A stretch of DNA of 64,000 nt, taken from positions 12,424 through 76,423 of the forward strand of contig CAVUID010000014.1 in NCBI GenBank assembly GCA_963741495.1, in the 5' to 3' direction. Made by a program: the position numbers and the translations under genes. Shown piece by piece: positions 18,084 through 26,651 of this stretch. The number at the start of each line of letters is the position of its first letter. Position 1 is the first letter of the stretch. Source of the stretch: Sulfurimicrobium sp963741495. GTDB lineage: Bacteria > Pseudomonadota > Gammaproteobacteria > Burkholderiales > Sulfuricellaceae. The notes beneath the pieces were generated by a model. It did not search any database. It was given only the letters and a program-made list of their open reading frames with translations, and was not told the DNA's origin.

Positions 18084-19787
18084 ATGTCAGAGCAGCGCAA
18101 AAAGCTTCGTCTGGGTGAGTTGCTGGTTCAGCAGGGTTTGATCAGCCAGGACCAGTTGCGTATCGCCCTGATGGAGCAGAGCGAGCACGATATGCCGCTG
18201 GGCCGGCAACTGGTGCGCCTTGGCTTTGTCACCGAAGCCATGATCCGCGATATCCTGGCGCATACCATCGGCCAGGAAGGGGTTGACCTTTCCAACGTGG
18301 TGGCTGATGGCGAGGCGCTGGGCATGGTGGAAGAAGGGTTTGCGCGCCGCCATCGTCTGCTGCCTATGGCTTTCAACCCGGAGCGCAAAGAGTTGCTGGT
18401 GGCAATGAGCGACGTGTTCAACGTGGTGGCACTGGACCTGCTGCGCGCCCATCTTGGCGGACAGATCGAGATCCGCACCATGCTTGCGGGCGAGGCGCAG
18501 CTGGAAGAGTGCATCGACCAGTTCTATGGCTTCGAACTCTCGGTGGATGGCATTCTGCGCGAGATCGAAACCGGCGAGATCGACTACCAGAGCCTTCAGG
18601 CAGGCAACGAGGAATATACCCAGCCGATGGTGCGCCTGGTTGGCGCGCTGCTGGTAGACGCAGTCAAGCGCGGGGCGTCGGATATTCACTTCGAGCCGGA
18701 ATATGCTTTCCTGCGCATTCGCTACCGTATCGACGGAGTGCTGGAGCAGATTCGCAGCCTGCACAAGACCTACTGGCCGGGTATTGCTGTTCGCCTCAAG
18801 GTGATCAGCGGCATGAATATTGCTGAAACCCGCGCGCCCCAGGATGGCCGCTTGTCGCTTAATCTGAATGGCCGCCCGATCGATTTTCGGGTGGCGGCAC
18901 AGCCAACCATTTACGGCGAAAACATCGTGCTGCGTGTGCTGGACCGGGAAAAGTCGATTATCTCCATGGACCGCATGGGATTGAGTGCCGAAACGCAGGC
19001 CAGGCTGAAATTGATGATGTCGCGTCCAGAAGGCATCCTGATCGTGACCGGCCCGACAGGTAGCGGTAAAACCACGACGCTGTATTCGATGCTGAGTCAC
19101 CGCAACGATGAAACGGTGAATATCATGACGCTGGAAGACCCGGTGGAGTACCCGGTCACGATGATGCGCCAGACTTCTGTCAACGAAATGGTGAAAATGG
19201 ATTTTGCCAACGGGATTCGCTCCATGATGCGGCAGGATCCAGACATCATCCTGGTCGGCGAGGTGCGCGACCGCGAAACGGCGGATATGGCATTTCGCGC
19301 CGCGATGACCGGCCACCAGGTATTCACCACCCTGCACACCAATTCGGCGCTGGGCGCTTTCCCGCGTTTGCTGGATATCGGCATTTTGCCCGACATCATG
19401 GCGGGAAACATTATCGGGGTGATTGCGCAGCGCCTGGTGCGCCTGCTCTGTCCCCACTGCAAACAGGCTTATGTGCCGGGCCCGGAAGAGAGTCAGTTAC
19501 TGGGCCTTGAGCCCGATGCCCAGATGCAGGTCTATGCCGCGAAAGGTTGTGGCCAGTGCAATCATCGTGGTTACAAGGGGCGGATGGCGCTGATCGAGTT
19601 GCTGCATATGGATGCCGATCTGGATGAGTTGATCGCACGTCGCGCCACAGCGCGGGAATTGAGCAAGATGGCGCTGGAAAAGGACTTCCGCACGCTGGCG
19701 GATGACGGGATCCGCCGCATCCTTGAAGGTGTGACCAGCCTGGCTGAAGTGTCTCGCGTGGTGGATCTGACCGGGCGACTGCATTGA
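18084..19787 (+). CDS. mshE: pilus extension ATPase MshE (GspE/PilB family) with MshEN domain
   Basis: 567 residues. The N-terminal MshEN module is visible as RLGELLVQQG..DQLRIALMEQ followed by PLGRQLVRLGFVTE, the two-motif pattern shown in Vibrio cholerae MshE to bind cyclic di-GMP. The GspE core follows: Walker A GPTGSGKTTTLYS, Asp box TLEDPVEY, Walker B DIILVGEVRD and His box TTLHTNSA. A four-cysteine zinc knuckle (CPHCK..CGQCN) is near the C-terminus. It powers prepilin polymerisation on the inner-membrane platform. Confidence 0.95.
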   Translation: MSEQRKKLRLGELLVQQGLISQDQLRIALMEQSEHDMPLGRQLVRLGFVTEAMIRDILAHTIGQEGVDLSNVVADGEALGMVEEGFARRHRLLPMAFNPERKELLVAMSDVFNVVALDLLRAHLGGQIEIRTMLAGEAQLEECIDQFYGFELSVDGILREIETGEIDYQSLQAGNEEYTQPMVRLVGALLVDAVKRGASDIHFEPEYAFLRIRYRIDGVLEQIRSLHKTYWPGIAVRLKVISGMNIAETRAPQDGRLSLNLNGRPIDFRVAAQPTIYGENIVLRVLDREKSIISMDRMGLSAETQARLKLMMSRPEGILIVTGPTGSGKTTTLYSMLSHRNDETVNIMTLEDPVEYPVTMMRQTSVNEMVKMDFANGIRSMMRQDPDIILVGEVRDRETADMAFRAAMTGHQVFTTLHTNSALGAFPRLLDIGILPDIMAGNIIGVIAQRLVRLLCPHCKQAYVPGPEESQLLGLEPDAQMQVYAAKGCGQCNHRGYKGRMALIELLHMDADLDELIARRATARELSKMALEKDFRTLADDGIRRILEGVTSLAEVSRVVDLTGRLH

Positions 19788-19788
19788 T

Positions 19789-19857
19789 TATCAGCCGTCA
19801 GCTATCAGCAAAATCATCCCGGTTTTTGCTTCATGCTGACAGCTGACGGCTGAAAGC
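19789..19857. repeat. intra-operon inverted repeat (TCAGCCGTCAGCTATCAGC family)
   Basis: Imperfect inverted repeat between mshE and mshG: the left arm TCAGCCGTCAGCTATCAGC is answered by GCTGACAGCTGACGGCTGA after about 25 bases. It occupies nearly all of the only sizeable gap in this otherwise overlapping operon. As RNA it would form a strong hairpin with no T-run, so it may affect mRNA stability more than termination. Confidence 0.7.
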
Positions 19858-19863
19858 TCAAAA

Positions 19864-21066
19864 ATGCTGACTTACCAATACAGCGCGGTTGACAAGAACG
19901 GCAGCCCAGCCAGGGGCAAGCTTGCCGCAGTGAACGAGGTGGACCTTGAGCTGCGTTTGCAGCGCATGGGTCTGGATCTCATCACCGCGCGCAAGGTGAA
20001 CCAGCCGCTGCATGTCGGCAACGGCAATATCACGCGTCAGGATCTCATTACTTTCTGCTTTCACATGGAGCAGCTTTCCCGTGCCGGCATCCCGATTCTG
20101 GAGGGCTTGGCCGACCTGCGCGACGGCATAGAGCAGCCGCGTTTTCGTGAAATCCTGTCGGGAATTCTGGAGGACATGGAAGGGGGTAAAACCCTGGCAC
20201 AAGCCATGGTTGGTTATCCCATGGCATTCGATAATCTGTTTGTCAGCCTGATCAAGGCCGGCGAGCAAAGCGGCAACATGACAGAAGTTTTCGAGAATCT
20301 CGCCACTACCCTGAAGTGGCAGGATGAACTGGTGGCCCAGACCAAGCGGTTGCTGATGTACCCGGCGATGGTGTTCGTGGTGGTGGGTGGGGTGATCGTG
20401 TTCCTGATGATGTATCTGGTGCCGCAACTGATCTCTTTTCTTCAGAACATGGGGCAGGAATTGCCATTCCAGACCCGGGCGCTGATTTTTCTGTCCCATG
20501 TGTTCGTCAACTACTGGTATCTGGTATTCGGTTTGCCGATGGCTGCGGTCACCGTGGCCACGGTGATGGTCAGGAAAAACCCGCGCGCGCGTTACTGGTG
20601 GGATTATGCCAAGTTGCGCATCCCGTTTATCGGGCCGATTTTGCAGAAAATCATCCTTGCCCGCTTCGCTAACTTTTTTGCCTTGATGTATCGGTCAGGC
20701 ATTTCAATTCTGGACGCAATAAAAACCAGCGAGGAGATTGTAGATAATCGTGTCATCGCTGACGGACTGGTGCGTGCCGGACAGCAGATCAGTTCCGGCG
20801 ACAGCGTGGCGGACAGCTTCGAGAATCTGGGCATGTTCCCGCCCCTGGTGGTGCGCATGCTGCGTGTAGGCGAGTCCACCGGGGCGCTGGATACCGCCTT
20901 GCTGAATGTGACCTATTTTTACAACCGCGAAGTCAAGGAATCGGTCGAAAAATTGCTCAAGATGCTCGAACCCGCCCTGACCGTGATCCTTGGCCTGGTG
21001 CTGGCGGTGATCATGTTCTCGGTGCTGACGCCGATTTACGATATATTGGGCAAGATGAAATTCTGA
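19864..21066 (+). CDS. mshG: pilus inner-membrane platform protein MshG (GspF/PilC family)
   Basis: 400-residue GspF-family protein with the usual two repeated cytoplasmic T2SSF domains and three membrane helices (about 165-190, 215-240 and 370-395). Family signatures include FCFHMEQLSRAGIPILEGL and the repeat ALMYRSGISILDAI, with VRMLRVGESTGALDTAL. It anchors the assembly ATPase and the pseudopilus at the inner membrane. Confidence 0.93.
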   Translation: MLTYQYSAVDKNGSPARGKLAAVNEVDLELRLQRMGLDLITARKVNQPLHVGNGNITRQDLITFCFHMEQLSRAGIPILEGLADLRDGIEQPRFREILSGILEDMEGGKTLAQAMVGYPMAFDNLFVSLIKAGEQSGNMTEVFENLATTLKWQDELVAQTKRLLMYPAMVFVVVGGVIVFLMMYLVPQLISFLQNMGQELPFQTRALIFLSHVFVNYWYLVFGLPMAAVTVATVMVRKNPRARYWWDYAKLRIPFIGPILQKIILARFANFFALMYRSGISILDAIKTSEEIVDNRVIADGLVRAGQQISSGDSVADSFENLGMFPPLVVRMLRVGESTGALDTALLNVTYFYNREVKESVEKLLKMLEPALTVILGLVLAVIMFSVLTPIYDILGKMKF

Positions 21067-21073
21067 TTTGACC

Positions 21074-22603
21074 ATGACTGCCAAAATAATTGTCTGCGTG
21101 ACCACTCAAGGTGCCATCGGCTCGCTGTTCGAGCATGGCAAGCTGGGCCAATGCCGGAACTTCCCTGCTTCCGAAGCTGGCCAGCGGGAGTTCGGTGACC
21201 TGCTCCGGGCGCATCCGGCTGTACCGGTCCAACTGATGGTTGATTCGGTTGAGGAAGATTACCACGCGGAAGTGCTTCCTCATGTCTCCGGCCCTGCGCG
21301 GCATGAGCTGCTGCAGCGCAAACTGAAACAGCTTTACCGCAATACGCCTTATTACACGGCCTGGATACAGGGACGAGATTCGGGCAAGCGGCGAGACGAC
21401 CGCTATCTGTTTGCCGCCCTGACCAATGTCGACATGTTGCGCCCCTGGCTGGATGTGCTGCAACTGCATCAGGCGCCGCTGGCAGGTATCTTCCTCTTGC
21501 CCATGGTGAGCCAGGAATTGCTGGCCCTGCTCAAACTCACGCAGCCGGATGTTTTGCTGGTGAGCAAGCACCACGATGGCTTGCGCCAGAGCTTCTTTCA
21601 GGGCGGGCAACTGAAAGCCAGCCGTCTTGCTGTGGTGGGTGCCGAAAATGTTGCTGCAGCATCGCTGGCGGCGGAGATTGGCAAAACCCGGCTTTACCTC
21701 AATAGCCTGCGTCTGGTTGCCAGGGAGCCCAGGCTGGCAGTGTTGCTGCTTGATAGCGATGATTCCCTGGAAGAATTGCAGCAACACCTTCAGGCTGATC
21801 CAACATTTGCCTGCCAGCGTTTGTCGCGGCAAGAGTTGAACTCCCGCCTCAAAAGCATTCCGTCTGGGCGTTGCCCTTACACCACGCACATGACCGTGCT
21901 CGGCCTGCGCCAGCCAGCCAATAATCTGGCGCCTGCCAGTGCGACACGCAGCCATTGGCGCTATCGGCTTCGTCGTGCAATGTATGGGGCCAGCATCGCG
22001 TTAGTTGCGTTGTCCTTGATCTGGGCGGGTGCAAATTTCTTTCAGAAATACCAGCTCGATGATGAAGCGCGCCAGCTTGCAGAGCAGACAAAGGCGCAGC
22101 TGGCACGTTATGACGAAGTGGCCAAAACCTTTCCCCAGTCGCCGACATCAGCCGACAATCTGGAAAAAGCAATACAGATCGCCGATCAACTGAAACAGGA
22201 CCGTCGTACGCCAGAGCGCATGATGCAGGTCGTGAGCCGGGCGCTGGAAGCCAGCCCGGAAGTCGTTTTGATGCGCTTGGCATGGGGATATGGCGTGCCC
22301 GGAGAGAATCCAGACAAGGCAGCCAGCGCAACACCGGCCACTGGCAGCCAGGCGCGGGAATGGGGGGCGCTGGAGGCCGAGATCCGGCCATTTCGTGGCG
22401 ACTACCGTGCTGCGATGGCAGATATCAACCGCTTTTCCGATAGGCTGAAGCAGGATCCGGAAGTCGCCAGTGTTGGCGTGACCCAGATGCCACTCAACGT
22501 GCATTCTGCCTCGGCCCTGAGCGGCAATACGCTGGATACGGCCAGCACGGATAGCGTGCGCGCCGAGTTCAAGCTCAGACTGGTGTTAAAGGCCCGACCA
22601 TGA
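21074..22603 (+). CDS. pilus platform protein in the MshI position (PilM/PilN-like fusion)
   Basis: About 509 residues with no strong sequence hallmark that I recognise. The first 290 residues look soluble and could be a degenerate PilM-like actin fold. A single membrane helix follows (ALVALSLIWAGANFF, about 315-335), then a periplasmic part with a coiled-coil segment, as in PilN. This layout and position match MshI of MSHA operons. ATG 21074 is preferred over TTG 21068. It overlaps the next gene by 4 bases. Confidence 0.6.
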   Translation: MTAKIIVCVTTQGAIGSLFEHGKLGQCRNFPASEAGQREFGDLLRAHPAVPVQLMVDSVEEDYHAEVLPHVSGPARHELLQRKLKQLYRNTPYYTAWIQGRDSGKRRDDRYLFAALTNVDMLRPWLDVLQLHQAPLAGIFLLPMVSQELLALLKLTQPDVLLVSKHHDGLRQSFFQGGQLKASRLAVVGAENVAAASLAAEIGKTRLYLNSLRLVAREPRLAVLLLDSDDSLEELQQHLQADPTFACQRLSRQELNSRLKSIPSGRCPYTTHMTVLGLRQPANNLAPASATRSHWRYRLRRAMYGASIALVALSLIWAGANFFQKYQLDDEARQLAEQTKAQLARYDEVAKTFPQSPTSADNLEKAIQIADQLKQDRRTPERMMQVVSRALEASPEVVLMRLAWGYGVPGENPDKAASATPATGSQAREWGALEAEIRPFRGDYRAAMADINRFSDRLKQDPEVASVGVTQMPLNVHSASALSGNTLDTASTDSVRAEFKLRLVLKARP

Positions 22604-23220
22604 AATGGACTTCTGCTGACTGGCTTTTTTTACGCACTTCCTTGCTGACCTTGCTGGCAACGTTGTTGCTGGGCGCAGCGCTGGTATTTTTTACCTATCA
22701 GGGGCTCAGCCAGTCCAGGAGTGACCTTAAAAAGCAGCAGGACGCCCTGAAGGAAGCGCGCCACCGCCTGCACAAATCGGGTGATGAAAAAGACAGGATT
22801 CTGCGCTATCGCACCGATTTTCTCGCCTTGCAGCAGCATGGGCTTATTGGTGAAGAGCAGCGCATCAACTGGGTGGATGCCCTGCGAGCAGCGAGCCTGC
22901 AACTCAAGATGTTCGGCATTGGCTACCAGATCGAAGCGCAGCAAGCCTATCCGTTGCCGGCCAACACGGATGCGGGTCCATACCGTCTGCGCCAGTCGGT
23001 GATGAAAATCAACATGGGCTTGTTGCATGAAGAGGATTTGCCGCGCTTCCTTGCAACACTGGCTGCGCTGGAGGCCGGGTTTTTTATCGTCAAGGCGTGC
23101 GACATGCAGCGCCAGGGGTCGGCAAGAGCCGAAAACGTCGGGGTGCAGCCGCACCTCATGGCCGATTGCAGTCTTGCCTGGCTGACCATGAATGAAGCAA
23201 AAGGAGAGGCGCAGCCATGA
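22600..23220 (+). CDS. pilus platform protein in the MshJ position (PilO-like)
   Basis: 206 residues: short cytoplasmic start, one membrane helix (LLTLLATLLLGAALVFFTY), a coiled coil (about 35-70) and a small periplasmic domain. This is the PilO/GspM/MshJ layout; recognition is by architecture and position, not by motif. Overlaps of 4 bases on both sides (22600, 23217) indicate translation as one unit. Confidence 0.6.
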   Translation: MKWTSADWLFLRTSLLTLLATLLLGAALVFFTYQGLSQSRSDLKKQQDALKEARHRLHKSGDEKDRILRYRTDFLALQQHGLIGEEQRINWVDALRAASLQLKMFGIGYQIEAQQAYPLPANTDAGPYRLRQSVMKINMGLLHEEDLPRFLATLAALEAGFFIVKACDMQRQGSARAENVGVQPHLMADCSLAWLTMNEAKGEAQP

Positions 23221-23750
23221 AGCACCTTTCTGTCATGATGCTGCTCGCTGCATGGGCGCTGGGGTCCTCTCCCGCCTTTGCGGAGAATGCCCTGGGCCGG
23301 CTTTTTTATACGTCAGAACAGCGCGCCCGGATGGATGTGGCACGGCGGCATGAGCGCAGCGTCAGGATCGACGAGGTGGAAAACGTGCCGCAATCCACCA
23401 ATATCCTGCTCAATGGATTTATTACCCGCAGCGATGGAAAATCCACGCTATGGATCAACAATCGCATCCAGAGCGGAGATTCACCGGTCGCTGCCGTGGG
23501 CAAGGGAGGAGAAGTCAGCGTTGTTACGCCGGATGCGCAGCGGACCATCCGGCTCAAAGTCGGGCAAAGCATCGACATGAGCAGCGGTGAGGTAGAGGAA
23601 GTGTATCGCCGCACGCCGCCTGCGACTATGCCCGAAAAAGAACGACCCTCCGCTCTCACTTCGCCCGGCGCAGAAAAGTTGCCAGTATCGTCTGGTCGCA
23701 AGGACGATGCCCCCGTCGATATTGAGGGTGAGATTCCCTCTCCGCGCTAG
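23217..23750 (+). CDS. small periplasmic pilus protein in the MshK/PilP position
   Basis: 177 residues with a cleavable signal peptide (SVMMLLAAWALGSSPAFA), then a domain around residues 45-115 containing ILLNGFITRSDGKSTLWINN and a Pro-rich tail. The region up to SSGEV resembles the GspC/PilP homology fold, which links the inner platform to the secretin. Assignment rests on size, signal peptide and operon position. Confidence 0.6.
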   Translation: MKHLSVMMLLAAWALGSSPAFAENALGRLFYTSEQRARMDVARRHERSVRIDEVENVPQSTNILLNGFITRSDGKSTLWINNRIQSGDSPVAAVGKGGEVSVVTPDAQRTIRLKVGQSIDMSSGEVEEVYRRTPPATMPEKERPSALTSPGAEKLPVSSGRKDDAPVDIEGEIPSPR

Positions 23751-23759
23751 GACGGCGCC

Positions 23760-25114
23760 ATGCCTGCTCTCCAGAACAAATATTTTCTCCTCGTGCATAA
23801 CCAGCGCGGCGCGGCATTGATGCTGCTCTTGCTGCTGGTCAGCGTGGGGGCGCTGGCGGTGTTCGTGATCGGGCTGAATAGGGCGACGCAGCAACTGGAG
23901 CGGGACAGGATTACCAATTGCGCTGGCGAGGGCGAAGGAGGCCTTGATTGGATATGCGCTGCGAGGTGATGATGCTGCTACACCTAGCCGCCCGGCTGTT
24001 TTCCCTTGCCCGGATATGCATGTCCCGACTGACCCGACCCACCCGGCCAATGATCCTATGTACGGCACCTCTAGCACTCCATGTAGTGACGGCGCAATTG
24101 GACGTTTTCCTTGGCGGTCTCTGAAAATGCACGAACTGCTGGATGGCAGCGGCACACCCATCTGGTACGCTCAGTCAGGAAATTTTCGCAGTTCGCTCAG
24201 TATTATCAACAGCGATTCCAAAGGAACCTTGCAGGTTCGCGCGCTGGATGGCACTACGCTGCTGACGCAGCAAGGCTCCGAAGCCACTGCAATCCTGTTT
24301 GCTCCTGGCGAGACGCTGGCCGGTCAGGCAAGGGGAAGCGCGGCAGAAAAAACCACTGCCTCAAATTATCTCGAAGCTGTCGGCAGTATCAATAACGCAA
24401 CAGGCGTGGCCATCACGGGCAACTGCAATGTGCTGAACCAGGGAGCTGCAGCGCAAACCAATTGCCCGACTTTTGTGGCCGGGAGCAAATCCGATACATT
24501 CAATGATCGCTTGATGATTGTGGCGCCCATGGACTTTCTGCCTATCGTAGAGAAGCGGGTCGCGAAAATCGCCGAGGCTGCGCTGACCGGATATTTTACC
24601 ACTTGCGGTTATTATCCGCGCCCTGCACTGTTTTCCAATATTAATTGCCTGCCGGGAGGCAGCGTGATCAATTGCAAGCCTGACCCAATTGTTACGCAAG
24701 GGCGTTTCCCCTACTATGCGAGGACAGGTGGCAATCCAATCACTGACTGGGTCAATCTGCCCTTATGGTTCCTGGGCAACCGTATGGGATCGGGTCATCT
24801 ATTATGCTGTAGCACCCGGTTATGTACGTGGTGCAGCAAGCCAGTCCTGCCCCGGAAATTGCCTGACCGTTGATGGGGATACACTAATTAGAAGATTGGT
24901 CGTGATGCCGGGTAATGCAACCAATGCCGGCAACCCGCGCCCGTCAATTTCACCGGCGGATTACCTTGGGAATGCCGAGAATACCAATTTGGACGATACT
25001 TTTATCACTCCGACAGTGGCTACCCTCGATCAGATGTTGAAGCATCCCCGTTCAGGAATGGTAACCGACTCTTCAGCTTTTACACCGTTAGCACCGAATT
25101 CAATGTGTGATTAG
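23760..25114 (+). CDS. large minor-pilin-like protein, frame broken twice
   Basis: About 450 residues once two single-base breaks are bridged. The N-terminus NQRGAALMLLLLLVSVGALA is a class III prepilin-like signal lacking the usual Glu5, as in PilX/GspK-type minor pilins. The helix continues through the familiar ALARAKEALIGYA just after break 1 (near 23915). Break 2 is an extra T near 24762; removing it joins WVNLPYGSWATVWDRVIYY. The distal part is rich in Cys, Gly and Asn. It was probably the tip-initiating or adhesive subunit of this pilus; the C-terminal domain is not recognised. Confidence 0.65.
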
Positions 25115-25925
25115 ATGAATATCTGGTACTTAAAAAAACGACGCACTTCTCGCTTTTATCTGCAGAAAGGGTTTTCACTGATCGAACTGGCCATCGTGCT
25201 GGTGGTGGTGGCCTTGCTCCTGGGCGGGCTGCTGGTGCCGCTGACGATGCAGATCGAGCAGCAGAAAATACGGGAAACGCAAAAATCGATGGAGGAGATC
25301 AAGGATGCGCTGGTTGGGTTTGCACTGGCTAATGGCCGATTTCCATGTCCAGCAAGCCCAGCTATTCCTACAGGGCAAGTAAATGCAGGGGTGGAAAGCT
25401 CTTACATGTGCAAGCCCTAACAATTTTGGTGTTTTGCCTTGGGTAACGCTTGGGGTTCGAGAGGGTGATGCATGGGGGCGACCTATACGTATTATGTTAC
25501 CCCTAATTTTGCGGACCCAATTGCAGCAAACACAGTTACGCCTCCTTCAACTCGTGTTGACACCCCGCTAAGTTCTTCATTTGCATTGTGTTCAACTGCG
25601 AATGGCAGTGTTAGGAATTCAACTGCTTCTGGAGCACAATAATATCGCATCCAATGTGCCAATTATTCTTGTTTCTCATGGGAAAAATGGTTATGGCGGG
25701 TATCAGGAACTAACAGGGATTAAAATCTCAATCAGTAGCGCGGGTGGAGATGAAACTGAAAATGCCAATGCAGATAATATCTTTGTAAGTAGAACTCAAA
25801 CTGCCGTGCCCGACTCTCCGTGTAATGATACGGGCTCCCCTTTATGCGAATTCGACGATCTCGTCACCTGGCTTTCCCCCAACATCCTGTTCAACCGCAT
25901 GGTGGCGGCAGGGCGTTTGCCCTGA
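25115..25925 (+). CDS. type IV prepilin-like protein, frame broken three times
   Basis: About 270 residues after bridging three one-base breaks near 25395-25420, 25482-25485 (missing T) and 25639-25641 (extra T). A canonical class III signal is present, KGFSLIELAIVLVVVALLLG, with Glu5 after the G/F cleavage site. The ALANGRFPCPA and LPWVTLGV..DAWGRP motifs of large pseudopilins follow. The tail ends LSPNILFNRMVAAGRLP, which is common in such proteins. Last gene of the pilus operon; no prepilin peptidase is nearby. Confidence 0.7.
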
Positions 25926-25951
25926 TTCTGTGTTTGGCTGATTGCGTGCAA

Positions 25952-25979
25952 TTGTGATGTGCTACTTATGTGCTACATT
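25952..25979 (+). promoter_or_regulatory. candidate promoter/operator of the toxin-antitoxin pair
   Basis: TTGTGA (25952-25957), 16-base spacer and TACATT (25974-25979). Two direct copies of ATGTGCTAC (25957-25965, 25968-25976), 11 bases apart, overlay the promoter: one helical turn, as expected for cooperative binding of an AbrB-fold antitoxin. Start codon GTG 26016 follows an AAGGAGA ribosome-binding site. Confidence 0.45.
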
Positions 25980-26015
25980 GTGTCGGGTAGACAATTCAGA
26001 CAAGGAGAGTGTGCC

Positions 26016-26288
26016 GTGATTACCGTGAATATTCGCAAGCAGGGAGGGGCTGCCATCATGACTATCCCCGCCGATGTGCTCAAGGTGCTGAATGTCGAGG
26101 TTGGCACGACACTGGAACTGGATGTGAGCGATGGGGCTTTCGTGGCTCGTCCTGTGCGCAAGACGCAACACAAGCACTATTCCCTGGCTGAGTTGATGCG
26201 TGGGGTGACGCCGGAAATGATGACCCAGCTTAACGCGGAAACAGAATGGGCGCGCGAGGGGGATTCCGTTGGGCGCGAGCTGGCATGA
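26016..26288 (+). CDS. MazE/ChpS-like antitoxin (AbrB fold)
   Basis: 90 residues from GTG 26016. The N-terminal half VNIRKQGGAAIMTIPADVLK is the swapped-hairpin AbrB/MazE DNA-binding domain. The acidic C-terminus (about 60-90) would wrap the toxin. GTG 26016 follows AAGGAGA at proper spacing; upstream in-frame sequence lacks such a site. Its stop overlaps the toxin start (ATGA). Confidence 0.85.
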   Translation: MITVNIRKQGGAAIMTIPADVLKVLNVEVGTTLELDVSDGAFVARPVRKTQHKHYSLAELMRGVTPEMMTQLNAETEWAREGDSVGRELA

Positions 26289-26648
26289 TCAGACGTCGGA
26301 TACCGCAGGCGGGAGACGTGTACTGGATTGACCCGAATCCCGTGGCTGGACGTGAAATGAAAAACCGCCACCGTTTTGCGGTGATTTCACCAAAGGAAAT
26401 CAATGCACTGGGTATCGCCATCACGGTGCCGGTAACGAGCGGTGGAGCTTTCGCCCGTGAAACAGGGCTAACTGTTTGCATTAGCTGGGCACGACACAAC
26501 CGGTGTGGCGGTCTGCAATCAGGTCCGGTCGTTCGATATTGAGGCGAGAGTGCGCGCCGGTACGGCTGCTTACGTGGAAACGCTGGATGCCGAAATCATT
26601 GGAGAGATCATTTCCAGGGTGGTCAGCGTGATTGACCCGGCCAGCTAA
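26285..26648 (+). CDS. MazF/PemK-like endoribonuclease toxin, frame broken once
   Basis: About 120 residues: GDVYWIDPNPVAGREMKNRH and FAVISPKEINALG start the MazF/ChpB fold. After GLTV an extra T near 26474-26477 shifts the frame; removing it gives AGHDTTGVAVCNQVRSFDI, the conserved toxin core, and a stop at 26646-26648. MazF-family toxins cleave mRNA at short sequences. The break is of the same one-base kind seen in essential genes here, so inactivation is not certain. Confidence 0.8.
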
Positions 26649-26651
26649 CGC

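Noticed and set aside
18087..19457. 456-codon open frame opposite mshE
   Set aside because: Shadow of the mshE coding strand; no start signal and a biased composition.
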